Assembly: GCF_045348435.1 (NCBI RefSeq)
Contig: NZ_CP157484.1
Location: 930,001-994,000, forward strand
DNA from: Alsobacter sp045348435
Lineage (GTDB): Bacteria > Pseudomonadota > Alphaproteobacteria > Rhizobiales > Beijerinckiaceae
Length of the DNA stretch: 64,000 bases
Direction of reading: 5' to 3'
A program made the translations under genes and the position numbers. Each line of letters opens with the position of its first letter. Positions within the stretch are counted from its first letter, which is position 1. Below, piece by piece: positions 15,748-25,194 of the stretch. The notes under the pieces were generated by a model, which had not been told where the DNA came from, ran no database searches, and saw nothing but the letters and a program-made list of their open reading frames with translations.

Positions 15748-17724
15748 ATGATCGTCGAACTCGGACACTACTCCCTGGTGCTGGCCCTGGCCCTTTCTCT
15801 GGCGCTGGCGGCCGTCCCCGCCTGGGGCGCGCGCACCCGCGACGCGGCGCTGATGAGCGTCGCGCGCCCGGCCGCCTTCGCGATGTTCGGCTTCGTGGCG
15901 CTCGCCTTCGCGGCGTTGACGGCGGCCTATGTGGGATCCGACTTCTCGGTCCTGAACGTCGTGCAGAACTCGCATTCGGCCAAGCCGCTCGCCTACAAGA
16001 TCTCGGGCGTCTGGTCGAACCACGAAGGCTCGATGCTGCTCTGGGTGCTGATCCTCGCCATCTTCGCCGCTTTGGTGGCCTGGCGCGGCGCGGCGATGCC
16101 CGTGCGCCTGCTGGCCTATGTGCTATCCGTCCAGGGCGCCATCGCGGCGGCGTTCCTGCTCTTCATCCTGATCACCTCCAACCCGTTCGCCCGCGTGCTG
16201 CCGGCGCCGTTCGAGGGGCAGGGGCTCAACCCGATCCTGCAGGACCCCGGCCTCGCCATCCATCCGCCGCTCCTCTATCTCGGCTATGTCGGGTTCTCGA
16301 TCGCGTTCTCCTTCGCGATCGGCGCGCTTCTGGAGGGCCGCATCGACGCGGTCTGGGCGCGCTTCGTCCGGCCCTGGACGCTGCTGGCCTGGATGTTCCT
16401 GACGCTCGGCATCGCGATGGGCTCCTACTGGGCCTATTACGAACTGGGGTGGGGCGGCTGGTGGTTCTGGGACCCGGTCGAGAACGCCTCCCTGATGCCA
16501 TGGATCGCCGGCACGGCGCTGCTGCACTCCACCGTGGTGATGGAGAAGCGGGATTCGCTGAAGGTCTGGACGATCCTGCTCTCGATCCTGGCGTTCTCGC
16601 TGTCGCTGATCGGCACCTTCCTGGTGCGGTCCGGCGTGCTCACCTCCGTCCACGCCTTCGCCAGCGACCCCTCGCGCGGCGTGTTCATCCTGTCCATCCT
16701 GGTGTTCTTCATCGGCGGCGCCCTGACGCTGTTCGCGTGGCGGGCCCCGATGCTGCGCCAGGGCGGACTTTTCGCCCCCATCTCGCGCGAAGGCGCGCTG
16801 GTGTTGAACAACCTGTTCCTGGCCGCCTCGTGCTCGGCGGTGCTGATCGGCACGCTTTATCCGCTGGCGCTCGAGGCGCTGACCGGGGCGAAGATTTCGG
16901 TCGGTCCGCCCTTTTTCGAGGCGACCGTGCTGCCTCTCGCGACGCCGCTCCTGCTGCTCGTGCCGGTGGGCCAGTCGCTGGCCTGGAAGCGGGGCGACCT
17001 CGCCGGGGTGGCGCAGCGCCTGTCCGCCACCTTCGCGATCGCGGTCGCCGGGACGATCGCGGTGTTCGCGTTCACCCGCGGCGGACCCGTCGCCGCGCCG
17101 CTCGGCGTGGGACTGGGCTTCTGGCTGATCCTGGGCTCCGCCACCGAGGTGATCACCCGCTCCCGCCGGGCCGGCGCCTCCGTGGCGACCGTCCTGCGCC
17201 GCGCCGCCGGCCTCCCGCGCTCGGCCTGGGGGACGGCCTTGGCGCATGCCGGCATGGGCGTCACGGTGATCGGCATCTCGGCCACGGCCTGGGGCGTCGA
17301 GCGCATCGCCACCCTGAAGCCGGGCGACGGACTGGATGTCGGCCCTTATAGGGTCGCCCTTGAGGCGGTCGTGCCCCGCAACGGGCCGGATTACCGCGAG
17401 ACGGCGGCGCTGCTCTCCGTCCGCCGCGACGGCGCGCCCGTGGGGGTGCTGGAGCCCGGCAAGCGCATCTTCGCCGGGCGCACGATGCCGACCTCCGAAG
17501 CCGGCCTGCTGACGGTCGGCCTCGGCCAGGTCTACGCCAGCGTGGCCGAGATCGAGCCTGACGGGCGGGTCGGCGTCCGGCTCTACTGGAAGCCGTGGGT
17601 GCTGCTGATCTGGCTCGGCGCGGTCGTCATGGCCGCAGGCGGAGGGCTTTCGCTAGCCGACCGCAGGGCGAGGGTCGGCGCACCGGTCCGGCGGGCCGCG
17701 CCCGCCGCGCTCCCAGCGGAATGA
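15748..17724 (+). CDS. ccmF: Haem lyase subunit CcmF (CycK)
   Basis: A 658-residue polytopic protein of the haem ligation complex. The WWD motif is visible as GWGGWWFWDPVENASLMPW around residues 231-250, and conserved histidines flank it (for example SVQ..NPFARVLP and HSTVVMEKRDSLK regions). About 14 hydrophobic helices are apparent. The ATG at 15748 gives the usual start MIVELGHYSL; a GTG two codons earlier overlaps the ccmE stop and cannot be excluded. The end overlaps ccmH by four bases (ATGA). Confidence 0.95.
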   Translation: MIVELGHYSLVLALALSLALAAVPAWGARTRDAALMSVARPAAFAMFGFVALAFAALTAAYVGSDFSVLNVVQNSHSAKPLAYKISGVWSNHEGSMLLWVLILAIFAALVAWRGAAMPVRLLAYVLSVQGAIAAAFLLFILITSNPFARVLPAPFEGQGLNPILQDPGLAIHPPLLYLGYVGFSIAFSFAIGALLEGRIDAVWARFVRPWTLLAWMFLTLGIAMGSYWAYYELGWGGWWFWDPVENASLMPWIAGTALLHSTVVMEKRDSLKVWTILLSILAFSLSLIGTFLVRSGVLTSVHAFASDPSRGVFILSILVFFIGGALTLFAWRAPMLRQGGLFAPISREGALVLNNLFLAASCSAVLIGTLYPLALEALTGAKISVGPPFFEATVLPLATPLLLLVPVGQSLAWKRGDLAGVAQRLSATFAIAVAGTIAVFAFTRGGPVAAPLGVGLGFWLILGSATEVITRSRRAGASVATVLRRAAGLPRSAWGTALAHAGMGVTVIGISATAWGVERIATLKPGDGLDVGPYRVALEAVVPRNGPDYRETAALLSVRRDGAPVGVLEPGKRIFAGRTMPTSEAGLLTVGLGQVYASVAEIEPDGRVGVRLYWKPWVLLIWLGAVVMAAGGGLSLADRRARVGAPVRRAAPAALPAE

Positions 17725-18197
17725 GCACGATGCGCGCGCGCGCCGTCGCGATCTCGCTGCTGGCCGTCCTGGCCACGGCGCCGGCCTTCGCCGTGAACCC
17801 CGACGAGGTGCTGCCGGATCCAAAGCTCGAAGCTCGCGCTCGGGCCCTGTCGTCGGAACTGCGCTGCCTCGTCTGCCAGAACCAGTCCATCGACGACAGC
17901 GACGCGCCGCTGGCCCGCGACCTGCGGGTCATCGTGCGCGAGAAGCTGAAGGCCGGCGCAGGCGACGACGAGATCAAGCGCTTCCTGGTCGACCGCTACG
18001 GCGAGTTCGTGCTGCTGCGGCCGGCGCTGTCGCTGCATACCGCCCTCCTGTGGGGTGGACCCTTCCTGGTGCTGCTGGGCGGCCTCGTGGTGGTCTGGTC
18101 GCAGGCGCGGCGGCGCAGGCCGGGATCGCCGTCGCCGCTCAGCGTCGAGGAGCGGACCGCGCTGGAGCGCATGACAGGCCCAGGTCCGGGCGCCTGA
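17721..18197 (+). CDS. ccmH: Cytochrome c maturation thiol oxidoreductase CcmH (CycL)
   Basis: A 158-residue protein with a signal peptide (AVAISLLAVLATAPAFA) and the redox motif LRCLVCQNQSIDDSDAPLA. This motif reduces the haem-binding cysteines of apocytochrome c before ligation. A C-terminal membrane helix (LLWGGPFLVLLGGLVVVW) anchors it. I use the ATG at 17721, which overlaps the ccmF stop; the ATG at 17730 is an alternative. The gene closes the ccm operon. Its length is that of the short alphaproteobacterial CycL form lacking a CcmI-like extension. Confidence 0.93.
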   Translation: MSTMRARAVAISLLAVLATAPAFAVNPDEVLPDPKLEARARALSSELRCLVCQNQSIDDSDAPLARDLRVIVREKLKAGAGDDEIKRFLVDRYGEFVLLRPALSLHTALLWGGPFLVLLGGLVVVWSQARRRRPGSPSPLSVEERTALERMTGPGPGA

Positions 18198-18319
18198 CCG
18201 GCCGCCGCCAACCTTTCCAAAGTTTCATGATCCCGTGACGGCGCCGTAAGCCGCCGGCCCCCATCTTCCGCTCCACAGGTTCGGGGAAGCCCCCCAGTCC
18301 AGACCTCAGGAGCAGATCG

Positions 18320-19885
18320 ATGTCCCAGCAGACGAATTCCCCCAAGCGCCGCCTGTCGGTCCGCGCCGGCCTCCTGGCCGGGGCCTGCGCGATCGCGGTC
18401 GTCGGCGCCGGCGCGGCTCACTATTCCGATTTCCCCACCGCCGTCGCGAACGCGCAGACGCAGGCCCCCTCGGCGCAGCCGATGGCCGGCCCGCCGTCCT
18501 TCGCCGACACGGTGCAGCGCGTGAAGCCGGCCGTCGTGTCCGTGAAGGTGAAGGTCGAGAACGTCAGCGCGGGCTCGGGCGAGATCGCCGGCGGCGGTGA
18601 CGACGAAGACGGCGGCGTCCAGGGCCTGCCGCCGAACCTGCCCCCGCAACTGCGCGACTTCTTCCGCCAGTTCGGCCAGCCCAACGGCCGCGGCGCCCCG
18701 CAGCGTCCGCGCGGACACCAGTTCGCGCAGGCCCAGGGCTCCGGCTTTTTCATCACCCCGGACGGCTACATCGTGACCAACAACCACGTCGTGGAACACG
18801 GCGTCGAGGTGGCGGTGACGATGGATGACGGGCGCACGCTCGACGCCAAGGTGATCGGGACCGATCCCAAGACCGACCTGGCGTTGCTCAAGGTGAAGCA
18901 GCCCGGAACCTACCCGTTCGTGAAGTTCGCCAAGGGCCAGCCGCGCGTCGGCGACTGGGTGATCGCGGTCGGCAATCCGTTCGGCCTCGGCGGCACGGTC
19001 ACGGCCGGCATCGTCTCGGCCCGCGGCCGCGACATCGGCTCGGGCCCCTATGACGACTACCTGCAGATCGACGCGGCGGTGAACCGCGGCAACTCGGGCG
19101 GCCCGACCTTCGACATGAACGGCGACGTGGTCGGCGTGAACACCGCGATCTACTCGCCGTCGGGCGGCAATGTCGGCATCGCCTTCGCGATCCCGACCGA
19201 AGTCGCCGCGAATGTCGTGGAGTCGCTGAAGGACAACGGCTCGGTGGCGCGCGGCTTCATCGGCGTGCAGATCCAGCCGGTGACGCCGGAGATCGCCGAC
19301 AGCCTCGGTCTGAAGGAGCCCAAGGGCGCCCTGGTGGCCGAAGCGCAGCGCAATGGCCCGGCCGCTGAGGCGGGCGTCAAGGCGGGCGACACCATCGTGG
19401 CCGTCGACGGCGACAAGATCGCCGGTCCGAAGGAGCTCTCGCGCCGGATCGGCGCCATGAAGCCGGGCGACAAGGCCGACCTCACCGTGATCCGCGACGG
19501 CCGAGAGCAGAAGGTCACCCTGAAGCTGGCGGCCCTGCCGAACGACCGCACCGCCCGCGCGGATGCGCAGGACGATGCGGGCGGCCCGGCTGCGGGCGGC
19601 TTCGGCCTCTCGCTGGCGCCGGCCCGCTCCGTGCAGGGTTCGGGCGGCCAGGGCGTCGTGGTCACAAAGGTCGATCCCGACGGCCCCGGCGCCGAGCAGG
19701 GCCTGAAGCAGGGCGACGTGATCCTGGAGATCGGCGGCCGCGCGGTGGCCGATCCCGCCGAGGTCAAGCAGGCCCTCGCCGACGCCCGCAAGGACGGCAA
19801 GAAGGCCGTGCTGATGCGCCTGAAGAGCGGCAAGGACACCCGCTTCGTCGCGCTCGCCTTCCCCAAGAAGGACGCGCGCGGCTGA
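18320..19885 (+). CDS. Periplasmic serine protease of the DegP/HtrA (Do) family
   Basis: A 521-residue protease/chaperone of the periplasm. An N-terminal export signal (RAGLLAGACAIAVVGAGAA) precedes the trypsin-like domain with His156 in NNHVVEHG, Asp186 in KTDLALLKV and Ser259 in NRGNSGGPTF. Two PDZ domains follow at about residues 310-400 (GFIGVQIQPVT) and 430-515. A Gly/Arg-rich insert (GQPNGRGAPQRPRGHQ) lies in the flexible LA loop. An AGGAG sits eight bases before the ATG. A response regulator and kinase follow about 235 bases downstream, so it may be a target of that system. Confidence 0.92.
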   Translation: MSQQTNSPKRRLSVRAGLLAGACAIAVVGAGAAHYSDFPTAVANAQTQAPSAQPMAGPPSFADTVQRVKPAVVSVKVKVENVSAGSGEIAGGGDDEDGGVQGLPPNLPPQLRDFFRQFGQPNGRGAPQRPRGHQFAQAQGSGFFITPDGYIVTNNHVVEHGVEVAVTMDDGRTLDAKVIGTDPKTDLALLKVKQPGTYPFVKFAKGQPRVGDWVIAVGNPFGLGGTVTAGIVSARGRDIGSGPYDDYLQIDAAVNRGNSGGPTFDMNGDVVGVNTAIYSPSGGNVGIAFAIPTEVAANVVESLKDNGSVARGFIGVQIQPVTPEIADSLGLKEPKGALVAEAQRNGPAAEAGVKAGDTIVAVDGDKIAGPKELSRRIGAMKPGDKADLTVIRDGREQKVTLKLAALPNDRTARADAQDDAGGPAAGGFGLSLAPARSVQGSGGQGVVVTKVDPDGPGAEQGLKQGDVILEIGGRAVADPAEVKQALADARKDGKKAVLMRLKSGKDTRFVALAFPKKDARG

Positions 19886-19979
19886 TCCGGACTCGCTGAC
19901 CCGATCGGCGCCGGCGGCTTCCCCGTTCCTCCGGCGCCGAAGCAGGACATCGCGCTCGCCCCGCGTCGATCTCCTGCGC

Positions 19980-20013
19980 TCCCGGCCGCATCCTCCAACC
20001 GATGCGGCCGGGA
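19980..20013 (+). terminator. Perfect 13-bp hairpin downstream of the HtrA gene
   Basis: Thirteen paired bases (19980-19992 with 20001-20013, core CCCGGCCGCATC) around an 8-base loop, about 95 bases after the stop. No T-run follows, so it may be a Rho-aided terminator or processing site separating the protease from the following two-component genes. The rest of the 235-base gap shows nothing I can name. Confidence 0.55.
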
Positions 20014-20120
20014 AAGACGGCAGGCCGGGATTCAGCCCCCTCCCGGCCTGCCATTTTCGTCTCGAAATGCGCTCCGGACGCCGTTCGCCCCTCAACAGCC
20101 GGGCGTCTTGGAGGTATGTC

Positions 20121-20810
20121 ATGGACATGAAGCTTCTGATCGTCGAGGACGACAAGGATTCCGCGGCCTACCTGGTCAAGGCGTTCCGCGAGACCGGTCA
20201 CGTCGCCGACCACGCCGCCGATGGGCTCGACGGCTATGCGCTGGCGCGCGAGGGCGACTACGACGTGCTGATCGTCGACCGCATGCTGCCCAAGCTGGAC
20301 GGCCTCTCCCTCATCCACGGCCTGCGCGAGCAGAAGGTCGAGACCCCCGTCCTGATCCTTTCCGCGCTGGGCCAGGTCGACGACCGCGTGAAGGGCCTCA
20401 GGGCCGGCGGAGACGACTACCTGCCCAAGCCCTACGCCTTCTCCGAGCTGCTCGCCCGCACCGAGGTGCTGGCGCGCCGCCGCCGCGCGGGGCCCGTCGA
20501 GGAGACGCGCTACCGCGTCGGCGATCTCGAACTGGACCGGCTCTCACATCAGGTGAGCCGGGCCGGGAAATCGATCGAGCTTCAGCCGCGCGAGTTCCGC
20601 CTGCTGGAATACCTGATGAAGCACGCCGGCCAGGTGGTGACGCGCACGATGCTTCTGGAGAATGTCTGGGACTATCACTTCGATCCCCAGACCAACGTCA
20701 TCGACGTCCATCTTTCCCGCCTGCGCGGCAAGGTCGACAAAGGGTTCGATCGGCCGCTGATCCACACGGTGCGCGGCGCGGGGTACATGGTCCGTGACGG
20801 CGCTCGGTAA
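20121..20810 (+). CDS. OmpR-family response regulator
   Basis: A 229-residue regulator. The receiver domain has EDD at 9-11, Asp53 in VLIVDRMLPKLDG and the conserved Lys in LPKPYAFSE. The winged helix includes IELQPREFRLLEYLMKHAG and TNVIDVHLSRLRGKVD. The ATG at 20121 has GGAGG six bases upstream and gives the standard start KLLIVEDDKD, so the longer frame upstream is not used. It overlaps the kinase gene by 17 bases. The sequence resembles copper/heavy-metal or envelope-stress regulators, but the signal cannot be told from the sequence. It lies downstream of the HtrA gene and may respond to envelope damage. Confidence 0.85.
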   Translation: MDMKLLIVEDDKDSAAYLVKAFRETGHVADHAADGLDGYALAREGDYDVLIVDRMLPKLDGLSLIHGLREQKVETPVLILSALGQVDDRVKGLRAGGDDYLPKPYAFSELLARTEVLARRRRAGPVEETRYRVGDLELDRLSHQVSRAGKSIELQPREFRLLEYLMKHAGQVVTRTMLLENVWDYHFDPQTNVIDVHLSRLRGKVDKGFDRPLIHTVRGAGYMVRDGAR

Positions 20811-22212
20811 GCTCTTCCGCACGACGGCGTTCAAGCTGTCGCTGGCTTACCTCCTCATTTTCACGCTGTTTGCGTTCTTCCTCCTTGGCTACATCGCCTT
20901 CAACGCGCGCCGCCTCATCGTCGACCAGGTCGGGACCGTCGTGGAGGCGGAGACGCAGGGCCTCGCCGAGCAGTACACGGCCGGCGGGCTTCGCCGTCTG
21001 GTCGACGTCATCGAGCAGCGCTCGCGCCAGCCCGGCGCATCCCTGTACCTCGTTGTCGGTCCGGCGGGCGAAAAGCTCGCCGGCAATATCGGCCGCCTCC
21101 CGGTGGACTTGCTGGAGACCCCAGGGCAGCGGCAGATCTCCTATTTCCACAACGACGACGACCAGCGGCCCCATGTGGCCCTGGTGCGCATCTACGAACT
21201 GCCCGCGCGGGTGCGGTTGCTCGTGGGGCACGATCTGGCCGAGGCCGACCGCATGCGGCTGGTCATCCGCCGCGCCTTCGGGTGGTCGCTGACGCTCGTC
21301 ATCGCCCTGGCCCTGCTGGGCGGCTGGTTCGTGACGCGCCGCGTCCTGGGCCGCATCGACGCCATGACGGACACCACGCGCGGCATCATGGCGGGCGACC
21401 TTTCCGGCCGTCTGGCGATCGCCGGCGCGAATGACGAGCTGGACCGGCTCGCGGTCAACCTCAACGCCATGCTGGACCGCATCGAGGAGTTGATGACCGG
21501 CCTCAAGGAGGTGTCCGACAACATCGCCCATGACCTCAAGACGCCCCTGACGCGCCTGCGCAACGGCGCGGAGGAGGCGCTGCGGACGGCCGAGAAGCCG
21601 GACGACTTCCGGCGCGCGCTGGTGGGCGCCATCGACGAGGCGGACAATCTCATCCGCGTCTTCAACGCGCTTCTGATGATCGCCCGGGCCGAGGCCGGGA
21701 GCGTGCGCGAAAACTTCGTGGCCTTCGACGTGGCCGAGGCCATGCGCGACGTGGTCGAGCTCTACGAGCCGGTGGCCGAGGAGGCCGGCGTGGCCCTGCG
21801 CCTGGAGGCGCCGCCCGACCTGACGGCGGTGGGCTCCCGCGAACTGGTCGGGCAGGCCCTCGCCAACCTCGTCGACAATGCGCTGAAATACGCCCGCCGC
21901 GACGCGCTCCCATTGCTGGAGGGCGCCAGCGCGGGCGACGCGTCCGCCATCCTGGTGACGGCGCGACGGCGCGCGGACGGGATCGAGATCGTGGTCGCCG
22001 ACCGCGGACCCGGCATCCCGGCCGCCGACCGCGCCCGCGCGCTGGAGCGCTTCATCCGCCTGGAAGGCGCCCGGACCAAGCCGGGCTTCGGGCTCGGCCT
22101 GTCCCTGGCCGCCGCCATCGCCCGCCTGCATGGCGGAACTCTCCGTTTGGAGGATAATCAGCCCGGGCTGCGCGTCGTGCTCGCGCTGCCGCAGAGGTCG
22201 GGAGCGCCATGA
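20794..22212 (+). CDS. HAMP-domain sensor histidine kinase
   Basis: A 472-residue kinase started at a GTG that overlaps the regulator gene. Membrane helices lie near residues 13-33 (LSLAYLLIFTLFAFFLLGYIAF) and 165-185 (SLTLVIALALLGGWFV), with a short periplasmic sensor between them. HAMP follows (TRRVLGRIDAMTDTTRGIMAGDL). His246 is in DNIAHDLKTPLTRLRN. The catalytic domain has LVDNALKYA, ADRGPGIP and GFGLGLSLAAAI. Its end overlaps glnE by four bases (ATGA), so regulator, kinase and glnE are probably co-transcribed. No ligand is evident. Confidence 0.87.
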   Translation: MTALGKLFRTTAFKLSLAYLLIFTLFAFFLLGYIAFNARRLIVDQVGTVVEAETQGLAEQYTAGGLRRLVDVIEQRSRQPGASLYLVVGPAGEKLAGNIGRLPVDLLETPGQRQISYFHNDDDQRPHVALVRIYELPARVRLLVGHDLAEADRMRLVIRRAFGWSLTLVIALALLGGWFVTRRVLGRIDAMTDTTRGIMAGDLSGRLAIAGANDELDRLAVNLNAMLDRIEELMTGLKEVSDNIAHDLKTPLTRLRNGAEEALRTAEKPDDFRRALVGAIDEADNLIRVFNALLMIARAEAGSVRENFVAFDVAEAMRDVVELYEPVAEEAGVALRLEAPPDLTAVGSRELVGQALANLVDNALKYARRDALPLLEGASAGDASAILVTARRRADGIEIVVADRGPGIPAADRARALERFIRLEGARTKPGFGLGLSLAAAIARLHGGTLRLEDNQPGLRVVLALPQRSGAP

Positions 22213-25184
22213 CGGACATCGCAGCGGACGCGGGACGCGTTCCGCCGGACTCTCGCGCAGGGCCGCTCGCTGGGCGGATCGCCGCCGCCCCGAAGCCTGC
22301 GGACGTCAGAGGGGCGAATGCGCGCCTCGCCGAGCTGCTGGCCGTCGCGGACGACGCGGGCGTGGTCGCGCTCCGACGGCATGTCGAAGGCGGCGGCTCC
22401 GTGAGGGCGCTTCTGGCCGGGCTGGCCGATCACTCGGGCTTTCTGTGGCGCCTGGCGACGGCTGACCCGGGCCGTCTCGGCGCGCTGCTGGACGCGGACC
22501 CCGCGGAACGGCTGGCCGGCCTCGTCGCCGCGGTCGACGCCTCGTGGCGGCTGGCGGAGACCGAAACGGACCTGATGCGCCGCCTGCGAAGGGCCAAGCA
22601 GGAGCTGGCGCTTCTCGTCGCGCTGGCCGACCTGGGCGGCGTCTGGTCCGTCATTCAGGTCACCGAGGCGCTGAGCGACTTCGCCGACGCAGCGGTCGCC
22701 TCCAGCGTGCGGTGGCTTCTGGCGCAGAGCGCCGCGGCGGGCCGGTTTTCGCCGCCGTACGCCGACGACCCGGGCCGCGGCAGCGGCGTCGTGATCCTGG
22801 CTTTGGGAAAGCACGGCGCGCGCGAGCTCAACTATTCCTCCGACATCGACATCGTCGCCTTTTTCGACCCGGTCTCGGCGCCGCTGGCCGCGAATGTCGA
22901 TGCGACGCCGTTCTTCGTGCGCATCCTGAAGGGCGTGGTGAAGCTCCTTCAGGAGCGCACGCCGGACGGCTACGTCTTCCGCACCGATCTGAGGCTGCGG
23001 CCGGACCCGGCCTCCACCCCGACCGCGATTCCGCTTCCATCGGCCTTCGCCTATTACGAGACCGTCGGCCAGAACTGGGAGCGGGCCGCGCTGATCAAGG
23101 CCCGTCCGGTGGCGGGAGACATCCCGCTCGGCGACGCGTTCCTGGCCGAACTCGCGCCGTTCATCTGGCGCAAATATTTCGACTTCGCCGCCATCGCCGA
23201 CATCCACGCCATGAAGCGGCAGATCCACGCGGTGCGCGGGCACGACGCCATCGCGGTCGCCGGGCACAACATCAAGCTCGGACGCGGCGGCATCCGGGAG
23301 GTGGAGTTCTTCGTCCAGACGCAGCAGCTCGTCTTCGGGGGCCGCCGGCCCCAGCTTCGCGGCCGCCGGACGCTCGACATGCTCACCGCCCTGCGCCAGG
23401 ACGGCTGGATCTCGCCGACCGCCGAGACGCAGCTCGGCGCCGCCTATCTGTTCCTCAGGACGGTCGAGCATCGGCTGCAGATGCTCGCCGACGAGCAGAC
23501 GCAGGAGCTGCCCCATGACGAGGACAAGCTCGGCCGCTTCGCCCGGTTCTGCGGGTTCAAGTCCCTGGCCGCCTTCTCCAAGGCGCTGACCGCGCACGCC
23601 CTCAACGTCGAGAAGCATTACGCCCGCCTGTTCGAGGAAGGCGCGGAGCTCACGGCCACGGAGGGCGACCTCGTCTTCACCGGGGTGCAGGACGATCCCG
23701 AGACCCTGCAGACGCTGCGCCGGATGGGCTTCACCGATCCGGCCGCCACGGCCGAGACGGTCCGGGGTTGGCATTTCGGCCGCCGGCAGGCGGTCACCAG
23801 CCCCCGCGCTCGCGAGGTGCTGACCGAACTGGTTCCGCCGCTCCTCGCGGCCTTCGGCGGCAGCGCCGACCCGGACGGCGCGCTGGCCGCCTTCGACGCG
23901 GCGTTGGGGCGCATGCCGGCCGCCGTCGAGCTCTTCTCCATCCTCAAGAGCCACAAGCCGGTGCTCAGCCTGTTCGCCGACCTTCTGGGATCGGCGCCGC
24001 GCCTCGCCGATACGGTGGCGAGCCGGCCGCATCTGCTGGACGCGCTGATCGATCCGGCGCTGGCGCGGCCCTATGGCGACGTGGACGAACTCGTCCAGCG
24101 CCTCGGCCAGGCCGTGGGCGAGCCGGACCTGCTGGAGGACTTCCTCGACAGGCTTCGCGAAGCCGGGCAGCACGAGATGTTCCTCGTCGGCGCGCGGGTC
24201 CTGTCCGGATCGCTCGCGCTGAGCCGCATCGGCGAGGCCTATGCGGTGCTGGCCGAGGCCGTCATCCGGGTCGCGCTGCGCGACATGGAGCGGCGCTTCG
24301 CCGCCGAGCATGGCCGCGTGCCGGGGGGACGGCTTGCGGTGGTCGGCATGGGCCGGCTCGGCTCGCGCGAGATGACCGCCACGTCCGACCTCGACCTGAT
24401 CGTGCTCTACGATTTCGACGAGGACGCGGCCGAAAGCGACGGCCCGCGGCCGCTCAACGCCGTCGTCTACTACACGAGGCTGACGCAGCGCCTGATCAGC
24501 GCCCTCACGGTCCCGACCCGCCGCGGCGTGCTCTACGCCGTCGACATGCGGCTTCGTCCCTCCGGCAACAAGGGCCCGGCGGCGACCCAGTACAAGGGCT
24601 TTCTCTCCTACCAGCAGGGCGAGGCGGAGACCTGGGAGCAGATGGCGTTGACGCGGGCGCGTCCCGTCGCCGGCGATCCGCTGTTCATGGAGACGGTGGC
24701 GGGCTCCATCAACGCCATTCTGACCGTCGAGCGCGACCCGGCCGCCGTGCGCCGTGACGCCCTCGCGATGCGCGCGCTGATCGCCCAGGAGAAGGGCGAC
24801 CAGGACGGGTGGGACCTGAAGCTCGCCCGCGGCGGCCTGCTCGACATCGAGTTCGTGGCGCAGACCGTCGTGCTGATCCATGGCCGGCTCCATCCCAGCC
24901 TGGTGCGGACGGCCACCCACGACATCCTCGACGCCGCCATCGAGGCGCAGGCGCTGCCGGCCGAGACCGGGACGCTGCTGCGCGACGCCTACGCTTTCAT
25001 GCGCGACCTGTTCCAATGGCAGCGGCTCAGCGTGGCGGGGACTTTCGACCCCGCCAAAGCCGCAGCGGGCCTCAAGCGTCGCATGGCGGCCGTCGTGGGC
25101 CTGCCGGACTTCCGTGTGCTGGAGCGCGAACTCGCCGACCTGCGCGCCCGGGTGGCGCAGGCCTGCGCGGGCCTTCTGTCCTGA
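22209..25184 (+). CDS. glnE: Bifunctional glutamine synthetase adenylyltransferase/deadenylylase
   Basis: A 991-residue enzyme that adds and removes AMP on glutamine synthetase in response to PII. Two nucleotidyltransferase domains are visible. The N-terminal deadenylylase has LGKHGARELNYSSDIDIVAFF near residue 200-215, and the C-terminal adenylylase has GMGRLGSREMTATSDLDLIV near residues 713-732. Helical linkers containing LGRGGIREVEFFVQTQQL and the late LARGGLLDIEFVAQTVVL are the duplicated GlnE signatures. Length is normal. It overlaps the upstream kinase gene by 4 bases. Confidence 0.95.
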   Translation: MTDIAADAGRVPPDSRAGPLAGRIAAAPKPADVRGANARLAELLAVADDAGVVALRRHVEGGGSVRALLAGLADHSGFLWRLATADPGRLGALLDADPAERLAGLVAAVDASWRLAETETDLMRRLRRAKQELALLVALADLGGVWSVIQVTEALSDFADAAVASSVRWLLAQSAAAGRFSPPYADDPGRGSGVVILALGKHGARELNYSSDIDIVAFFDPVSAPLAANVDATPFFVRILKGVVKLLQERTPDGYVFRTDLRLRPDPASTPTAIPLPSAFAYYETVGQNWERAALIKARPVAGDIPLGDAFLAELAPFIWRKYFDFAAIADIHAMKRQIHAVRGHDAIAVAGHNIKLGRGGIREVEFFVQTQQLVFGGRRPQLRGRRTLDMLTALRQDGWISPTAETQLGAAYLFLRTVEHRLQMLADEQTQELPHDEDKLGRFARFCGFKSLAAFSKALTAHALNVEKHYARLFEEGAELTATEGDLVFTGVQDDPETLQTLRRMGFTDPAATAETVRGWHFGRRQAVTSPRAREVLTELVPPLLAAFGGSADPDGALAAFDAALGRMPAAVELFSILKSHKPVLSLFADLLGSAPRLADTVASRPHLLDALIDPALARPYGDVDELVQRLGQAVGEPDLLEDFLDRLREAGQHEMFLVGARVLSGSLALSRIGEAYAVLAEAVIRVALRDMERRFAAEHGRVPGGRLAVVGMGRLGSREMTATSDLDLIVLYDFDEDAAESDGPRPLNAVVYYTRLTQRLISALTVPTRRGVLYAVDMRLRPSGNKGPAATQYKGFLSYQQGEAETWEQMALTRARPVAGDPLFMETVAGSINAILTVERDPAAVRRDALAMRALIAQEKGDQDGWDLKLARGGLLDIEFVAQTVVLIHGRLHPSLVRTATHDILDAAIEAQALPAETGTLLRDAYAFMRDLFQWQRLSVAGTFDPAKAAAGLKRRMAAVVGLPDFRVLERELADLRARVAQACAGLLS

Positions 25185-25194
25185 GCGCGGCCTG

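Noticed and set aside
17996..20155. Long minus-strand frame opposite ccmH and the HtrA gene
   Set aside because: Low-complexity composition, no recognisable domain, and it covers two clear plus-strand genes with catalytic residues.
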